Under the pieces are notes generated by a model. That model saw only the letters and a program-made list of their open reading frames with translations. It did not search any database and had not been told where the DNA came from. A stretch of 38,289 nt of DNA from Arsenophonus endosymbiont of Aleurodicus floccissimus (GTDB taxonomy: Bacteria > Pseudomonadota > Gammaproteobacteria > Enterobacterales > Enterobacteriaceae), in contig NZ_OUND01000008.1 in NCBI RefSeq assembly GCF_900343025.1, forward strand, positions 1 to 38,289, written 5' to 3'. Every line of letters begins with the position of its first letter. Position 1 is the first letter of the stretch. A program made the position numbers and the translations under genes. Shown piece after piece: positions 35,504 to 38,289 of this stretch.

Positions 35504-36071
35504 GTTGAATTTTTAAGGATTTCACTATATCTGGTTGATTACACCGACAGGTCATGGCGCTCAATTGCCAACGATAAAAACGACGAATGGTTATTGCCAA
35601 CCTGCCAACAAATGTTTCGCGTATTAAAACCCAATAGTCTGATGGTCAGTTTTACGGCTGGAATTGGGTTGAGAAATTTGTTGATGCCTGGAAAAAATTC
35701 GGCTTCCGTATTGTTGGTCATTTAGTTTTCAAGAAACGTTATGCGTCAAAAACTGGTTTTTTAGGGCACAGCCACAAAAATGCTTATCTGCTGGCGAAAG
35801 GCCGTCCAGTGATGCCCGTAAAGCCAATGAAAGACGTACAGTCATGGCAATACAGGCACAACTCAAAAGCCCGTCAGTAGTTTATAACCCCTCATAGAGT
35901 CTTTTACGCAACCTAACGCTATTGTACTCGATCCGTTTGCGGGTTCTGGCTCTACCTGTATCGCTGCTGCACTGTTAGAATGGAGTTACATCGGTATTGA
36001 GCTTCTCCCTGAATATCTTGCCATTGGTCCAACAACATATTGCCGCTTTGCGTGCTTGTCGTGCAGCCTAG
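35504..36071 (+). pseudogene. adenine-specific DNA methylase (plasmid YubD type), degraded
   Basis: Relic of a beta-class N6-adenine methyltransferase common on IncF plasmids. Successive frames give YLVDYTDRSWRSIANDKNDE, MFRVLKPNSLMVSF, then after a shift YGWNWVEKFVDAWKKFGFRI and LGHSHKNAYLLAKGRP, then QKPVSSL*PLIESFTQPN (TAA where relatives have Gln) and LDPFAGSGSTCIAAALL, the S-adenosylmethionine motif. The end GQQHIAALRACRAA comes after one more shift. The catalytic DPPY is absent: the frame there reads ISLYLV. The N-terminus before it is missing. Inactive. Confidence 0.85.
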
Positions 36072-36105
36072 AGAGAAAATCAAAATGAATTATTAGGGTC
36101 ATGAA

Positions 36106-36306
36106 GTGCTACGAAAAGAAGTGGCTTTACTCGTTAAGAAAATGGATATGTTTTACTTGCAACTTTTTGAATTTGAGAAAAGATATTTGCATAAGTCCAA
36201 CGATCTGACATTGTGTTTAATTGAGAGATTGATTAAACCGATCAAAAAGCAAACGCAAGAGGTTTATAAACAACTTTTATTTTTAAATAGTGCTTTTAAA
36301 GATTAA
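36106..36306 (+). CDS. hypothetical protein, 66 residues
   Basis: A small helical-looking frame starting GTG (LRKEVALLVKKMDMFYLQLF) and ending QLLFLNSAFKD, rich in Lys, Glu and Leu. No ribosome site is obvious. No family is recognised. It lies just after the methylase relic. Confidence 0.4.
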   Translation: MLRKEVALLVKKMDMFYLQLFEFEKRYLHKSNDLTLCLIERLIKPIKKQTQEVYKQLLFLNSAFKD

Positions 36307-36339
36307 TTAAACGGGCGGTATATCCGCCCAGTTGTTATA

Positions 36340-36633
36340 TCAATCTTTGTTGGGTTTGTTTCTTTTAAAATCTGCAAGGCTAATGACCGATGCTTTTCTT
36401 TTTTTATTTTTGCGTGGTTTTATCATCGGAATATTATTATCATAAATAAACATGACAGGGGTATGATTTTCGTTCCTAATATCAATTTTATCAAAATTAA
36501 TATTTTTACCATGAAAATAAAGATTAACGCCGGAGATAAATTCAATGTTATAAAATTGTAATTCCTCAATCGCTTCACAAATTGCCTTCTTAAGACTTTG
36601 TTTATTCCAGCGACCCGTAAATTTTATTCTCAT
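36340..36633 (-). CDS. unknown protein, 97 residues, paralogue of 31624-31920
   Basis: About 85 percent identical to the frame at 31624-31920, including GVNLYFHGKNINFDKIDIRN and NHTPVMFIYDNNIP, without indels. The region upstream lacks the transglycosylase, so the two copies sit in different contexts. Survival of both without frameshift in such a decayed plasmid suggests selection or recent duplication. Confidence 0.65.
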   Translation of the reverse strand: MRIKFTGRWNKQSLKKAICEAIEELQFYNIEFISGVNLYFHGKNINFDKIDIRNENHTPVMFIYDNNIPMIKPRKNKKRKASVISLADFKRNKPNKD

Positions 36634-36786
36634 TGTGATTAATTAGAAATTTCAATTAGTATAAATAGTGTTCACATCAGGGAAAACTCTCCAAAAAATA
36701 AATAATAAAGAGTTCTAATTTAGAACCCCAACAATAAATCGCTCTTTAGTTTTTTCTTGGTTACATCTCAATCAGGGGAAATTATC

Positions 36787-36990
36787 ATGATTAACATCAA
36801 AAAACACAGAACAACGTTTCGAAGACTCCAACCTGGTATGTCCGTTTTCTACAACGAAGAAATTGTCAAAATAATAAGATTACGAGAACAAAAATTAACA
36901 GATAAAGGCTTGTTCTACCATTTTAATGTTAATGGCGGTAATGGAAGTTTAATAGGTGAAAGTGGCAAAAAGATATTTATTATTAATTAA
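36787..36990 (+). CDS. hypothetical protein, 67 residues
   Basis: The ATG at 36787 is preceded by cagggga, a good ribosome site; an upstream in-frame start at 36757 is less likely. Sequence: MINIKKHRTTFRRLQPGMSV, then KIIRLREQKLTDKGLFYHF and NGGNGSLIGESGKK. A basic, small beta-like protein. No family is recognised. Confidence 0.5.
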   Translation: MINIKKHRTTFRRLQPGMSVFYNEEIVKIIRLREQKLTDKGLFYHFNVNGGNGSLIGESGKKIFIIN

Positions 36991-37041
36991 ATGAAATTAT
37001 CGAATAGCATAAAGATAACCACTCGATAATATCAATCAATT

Positions 37042-37257
37042 CTACGATAACGCTATCACATTAATTGCTGAAGGTCCTTTATGGCCGTTTTCGACTGAAA
37101 AGTTTACTTCCTGCCCTTCATAAAGCGTTTTATAATCATTACCCTGAATCGCGGAATAATGAACAAACACATCCTGACTGCCGTTTTTAGGTGAAATAAA
37201 TCCAAAACCTTTATCAGCGTTAAACCATTTAACAATGCCTGTATTGATGCTTGACAT
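37042..37257 (-). CDS. CspA-family cold-shock protein
   Basis: A complete 71-residue cold-shock domain, a five-stranded beta barrel binding single-stranded RNA/DNA. RNP1 (KGFGFI, at about residue 16) and RNP2 (DVFVHY, about residue 28) are present, as are [18 protein letters not shown] and the end [10 protein letters not shown]. An RNA chaperone in the cytoplasm. It is divergent from the hsp20 upstream region (37259-37560), and intact. Confidence 0.95.
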   Translation of the reverse strand: MSSINTGIVKWFNADKGFGFISPKNGSQDVFVHYSAIQGNDYKTLYEGQEVNFSVENGHKGPSAINVIALS

Positions 37258-37562
37258 GTAATAGCTCCTTAATTTTGTTAATTAATCAAAAGTCTCAAAG
37301 ATTAACATTATTTTTACTAATGGTATTTAATCAGAAGGAACTCATTAATGAAGAGGTATTATGATATCGCTAAATTTTGAATTACTTAAAATTTTTACTA
37401 ATAAAAAGAGATTGTTAGACTCGAGAATAGGCTTAATTAAGTCATACTTTTGTATTTAATGCAACAATTATTTTCGTAAAAAATAGTTATTAGACACTTG
37501 AAAATAATGAGGAGAGTTCTTATTTAAAAAGTAAAGCCAATAAGCGCAAAAAGGAGGGCAAT
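37258..37562. promoter_or_regulatory. divergent upstream region of csp and hsp20-A
   Basis: The 300 bases between the cold-shock gene and the hsp20 copy. A CTTGAAA box (37497-37503) fits a sigma-32 -35; the matching -10 (ttcttattta, 37517-37526) fits poorly. The ribosome site aaaaaggaggg lies just before the hsp20 ATG. No gene is seen. Confidence 0.5.
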
Positions 37563-38289
37563 ATGGCTTATCGTTCTTTTTCTCTTATTCCTATGCTCAG
37601 TGATAACCTGTTATCCGACCGATTTACCCAAATGGATAAGTTGTTTAGCCGAATAACCGGTGAAAAACCGTTATCAGATATTCCGACTTACAATTTATAC
37701 CAAAAAGATAAAGAGAATCTGGAACTCACAGTAGCGGTTCCTGGTTATAAACAACACGAGTTAGATATATCAGTATTGAATAATAAGCTGACTATCAGCG
37801 GCAAAAGTGAAACGGAGAAAGAAGAAGAGAGTAATGATAGCAAAACAGAGAAATGGCTACATAAAGGTATCGAGAAAAAAGGATTTTCGATGAGTTTTGA
37901 CCTTGGCCATCGTATAAGAATCCAAAATGCCAACTTAGCCGATGGGTTACTAACATTGACTTGTAATTACGAAATACCAGAAGAACAAAAACCACAAAAA
38001 ATCGCTATTGGTCAAACATCTCAGCCAGAAGTTATTGAGCACAAAAAATAACTTTTAAAGCCCCTAAAATTAGGGGCTTTAAAATAAAAAATCACCGTAT
38101 TTCTGTTCAAAAAAATAATTAACTTTGTAATCTACTTCACTGGATTTTTTCTTTACTACATCGTAGCAATATTGATTCATCATTCGTTGATCAATATCTT
38201 GAGGTTTGGTATTAGCAAACTCAAACATAGAATCAACTCTTAATTCTGTTTTAAGGACAGCATCAGCAATTAGAGCAAGTTTTTCATCC
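37429..38289. repeat. terminal direct repeat, right copy
   Basis: This is the second copy of bases 1-862. It holds the same hsp20 gene (37563-38051), the same terminator (about 38057-38080) and the first part of the same traM fragment on the minus strand. It should be counted once if the molecule is circular. The upstream sequence here keeps a CTTGAAA box (37497-37503) that is disrupted in the left copy. Confidence 0.9.
37563..38051 (+). CDS. small heat-shock protein, right-end copy of hsp20-A
   Basis: Identical to 136-624 at the protein level. It is the same gene seen again through the circular overlap and should not be counted twice. Confidence 0.9.
   Translation: MAYRSFSLIPMLSDNLLSDRFTQMDKLFSRITGEKPLSDIPTYNLYQKDKENLELTVAVPGYKQHELDISVLNNKLTISGKSETEKEEESNDSKTEKWLHKGIEKKGFSMSFDLGHRIRIQNANLADGLLTLTCNYEIPEEQKPQKIAIGQTSQPEVIEHKK

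Noticed and set aside
1-38289. tRNA or rRNA genes
   Set aside because: No cloverleaf-like or rRNA-like stretch was recognised on either strand; a covariance-model search would settle it.

Overview
The window is most likely one complete circular plasmid of about 37.4 kb with its end repeated. Bases 1-862 recur at 37429-38289 with one small difference, as expected for a circular contig that was not trimmed. The backbone is typical of Enterobacterales: an F-like transfer region in canonical gene order, a RepA initiator with 21-bp iterons, ParA plus a small ribbon-helix-helix partner, a ParM/ParR locus of the R1 type, FinO/ProQ, a plasmid-type adenine methylase, and an orf169-type lytic transglycosylase. 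Low G+C outside the transfer region, heavy gene decay, homopolymer frameshifts and small non-coding mobile elements suggest a host-associated (for example insect) gammaproteobacterial symbiont of the Arsenophonus/Sodalis/Hamiltonella kind. The host assignment is inference.

Layout. 136-624: a small heat-shock gene. 652-18658 (minus strand): a decayed F-type transfer operon, read from 18658 downward as traA, traL, traE', 'traC, two small membrane ORFs, trbI, traW, a DsbC-like gene, traU, trbC, traN, traF, trbB, traH, traG, a traS-like gene, traT, traD, traI', 'traM. Only traL and trbC look uninterrupted. 19063-21665 (minus): elbB, a PAS/LuxR regulator, a LuxR HTH protein and small ORFs. 21784-24450: partition and replication module (parA/RHH, repA, hairpin, iterons, DnaA box). 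24560-24832: plasmid HU. 25190-26128: broken IS110-family transposase. 26374-28424: small ORF, Rpn/YhgA nuclease relic, finO, WGR relic. 28439-29113: two MITE-like elements, the second capping a truncated qmcA. 29711-31920: second hsp20, a traM copy, a probable oriT, lytic transglycosylase and an unknown gene. 32017-33432: intact photolyase. 34026-35332: broken parM and intact parR. 35504-37257: broken methylase, small ORFs, cold-shock gene.

How it works together. Replication and ParA partition look intact. Self-transfer should be dead: the relaxase, coupling protein, VirB4-type ATPase and most mating-pair proteins carry nonsense codons, frameshifts, deletions or lost catalytic residues. An F-like nic-region candidate survives between the second traM and the transglycosylase, so mobilisation in trans is conceivable. 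In contrast, the stress and repair genes (two small heat-shock genes, one behind a convincing sigma-32 promoter, plus cold-shock protein, photolyase, ElbB and HU) are intact, which suggests they are what keeps the plasmid in its host.

The most interesting points are the duplicated hsp20/traM module, the in-frame traI-traM chimera, the candidate oriT, frameshifts at homopolymers (three of them at 9-mers), ATG-to-ATA start losses, and a 195-bp element with 21-bp perfect inverted ends that supplies the last codons of truncated qmcA.
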